From NCBI GenBank assembly GCA_963920705.1, contig CAWUCO010000268.1:5208001-5272000 (forward strand): 64,000 nucleotides of DNA, read 5' to 3'. Positions 63,371 through 64,000 of this stretch are shown piece after piece. Each line of letters starts with the position of its first letter. Positions within the stretch are counted from its first letter, which is position 1. The stretch comes from Odiellus spinosus. Taxonomy: Eukaryota > Arthropoda > Arachnida > Opiliones > Phalangiidae. The notes under the pieces were generated by a model. It was not told the origin of the DNA. It made no database searches and saw only the letters and a program-made list of their open reading frames with translations. The translations under genes were made by a program, and so were the position numbers.

Positions 63371-64000
63371 GATGCTTTTTGAATTGTCCATATTTTCCAT
63401 GTTTTTCAAAGGATTTTCCAAAACTCTTGATTTTCAGATAGACCAATATTTGCTCTTTCGAGTGGTCTTAATTTTGTCTAAATCGCTTAAAAATCATAAG
63501 TTTTGTGTCCATTTTAATCCAATAATCTTGGATTTTTAAGTGTTTTTGCTTTATTTTAACCAATTTTATATTTGGCACAATTTTGCAATTTATACAAAAC
63601 CAAAGTCATTCGAAAGAGCAATTAATGGACAGTCTAAATAATAAGAGTTTTGAAAAATCCGTTGAAAAACAAGAAAAATATGGCCAATTCAAAAAACATC
63701 TAATATCAAAATAGTCAAATTTCAGATTTTCAAAATTCGCTTTTTGATAATAGATGTTTTTTGAATTGGCTATATTTTCCATGTTTTTCAAGGGATTTTC
63801 CAAAACTCATGTTTTTTATATAGACCAATATTTGCTCTTTCGAGTGGTCTAATTTTGTCTAAATCGCATAAAAATCAAAAGTTTTGTGTCCATTTGAATC
63901 CAATAATCTTGGATTTTTAAGCGTTTTTGCTTAATTTTAACCAATTTTATATTTGTCACAATTTTGCAATTTAGACAAAACCAAAGTCATTCGAAAGAGC

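Larger units (their letters stand above)
1..64000. repeat. Satellite DNA array, about 383 bp unit, fills the whole window
   Basis: The same unit recurs from the first base to the last. In block 1 the TTTTAAG landmark falls at 1, 384, 767, 1150 and 1533, exactly 383 bp apart, and the spacing stays within a few bases of this to the end, giving about 167 units. Composition is strongly A+T-rich by eye, with many short A and T tracts. Units differ by scattered substitutions and rare indels of 1-5 bp. No unique DNA, transposon, microsatellite or gene interrupts the array, and neither edge of the window leaves it. Known biology: arrays of this form are satellites of centromeric or pericentromeric heterochromatin. 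Inference: a eukaryotic chromosome. The species cannot be told from the sequence, and I do not recognise the satellite family by name. Confidence 0.98.
44925..64000 (+). repeat. Orientation block 15 (+), about 50 units, long uniform domain
   Basis: No switch occurs to the end of the window. Typical variants are TTTTATAATTGTCAC, AATCATAAG, TTTGGCACAATTTTGC with TTTATACAAAAC, GATAATAGATG, TTGAAAAAAAAGAAAAATA and CAAGGGATTTTCC. I saw none of the CCAAGACGTGAC form here. Dimer, 5-unit, 6-unit and 9-unit higher-order repeats follow one another. Confidence 0.96.

Noticed and set aside
1..64000. CRISPR array
   Set aside because: Regular spacing suggested it at first, but the whole 383 bp unit is repeated and no unique spacers exist.
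1..64000. CENP-B box or telomere repeats
   Set aside because: Reading both strands, I found no match to the 17 bp CENP-B box pattern and no tandem TTAGG, TTAGGG or TTTAGGG arrays.
1..64000. Transposon or helitron origin of the repeat
   Set aside because: No terminal repeats, target-site duplications or transposase or polymerase frame was seen. The internal inverted repeat alone is not enough; a non-autonomous hairpin element as a distant ancestor cannot be excluded.

Overview
The window is one uninterrupted array of a single A+T-rich satellite DNA. I found no gene, RNA gene, mobile element or unique sequence in its 64 kb. The repeat unit is about 383 bp, so the window holds roughly 167 units. 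This fits pericentromeric or other constitutive heterochromatin of a eukaryote. Long A+T-rich monomers in mixed orientations with internal inverted subrepeats are known from several insects (tenebrionid beetles, for example), but nothing here identifies the species and I do not name one.

Monomer design: each unit has two arms of 105 bp in opposite orientation (arm A and arm B). They are separated by a 69 bp spacer M on one side and a 104 bp spacer C on the other. In the unit at 384-766, arm A (438-542) and the reverse complement of arm B (612-716) align without gaps, with 86 of 105 bases equal by hand count. The unit is therefore a decayed inverted duplication with a dyad axis in M. Spacer C has shorter inverted repeats of its own.

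Layout: taking arm A on the given strand as '+', the array falls into 15 orientation blocks: 1-1687 (+), 1688-2940 (-), 2941-4446 (+), 4447-7407 (-), 7408-8659 (+), 8660-12127 (-), 12128-12788 (+), 12789-14041 (-), 14042-16234 (+), 16235-17487 (-), 17488-18916 (+), 18917-20565 (-), 20566-21594 (+), 21595-44924 (-) and 44925-64000 (+). The first third flips often; the last two thirds are two long uniform domains. All 14 switches fall in the inner part of the arms next to the M dyad, where A and B can pair with each other, and they do not disturb the 383 bp register.

Higher-order structure: groups of units are themselves tandemly repeated. There is a dimer at 1-1532, dimers at about 4560-6095 and 45560-48622, a 3-mer duplication near 10000-11700, a 9-unit (3446 bp) duplication at 12450-17790 that carries orientation switches with it, a 10-unit/8-unit pair at 21985-28811, a 4-unit repeat (1532 bp) at 28797-35105, a 7-unit repeat (2682 bp) at 40266-44852, a 5-unit repeat (1913 bp) at 49386-55123, and longer duplications at 55.9-63.4 kb. 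Diagnostic variants separate the domains, which points to local homogenisation by unequal exchange and gene conversion.

Coding: a conserved open frame of about 60 codons recurs in many units, but it lacks an ATG at its start, is broken by a stop in many sister units, and is a by-product of the repeat. I annotate no coding sequence.
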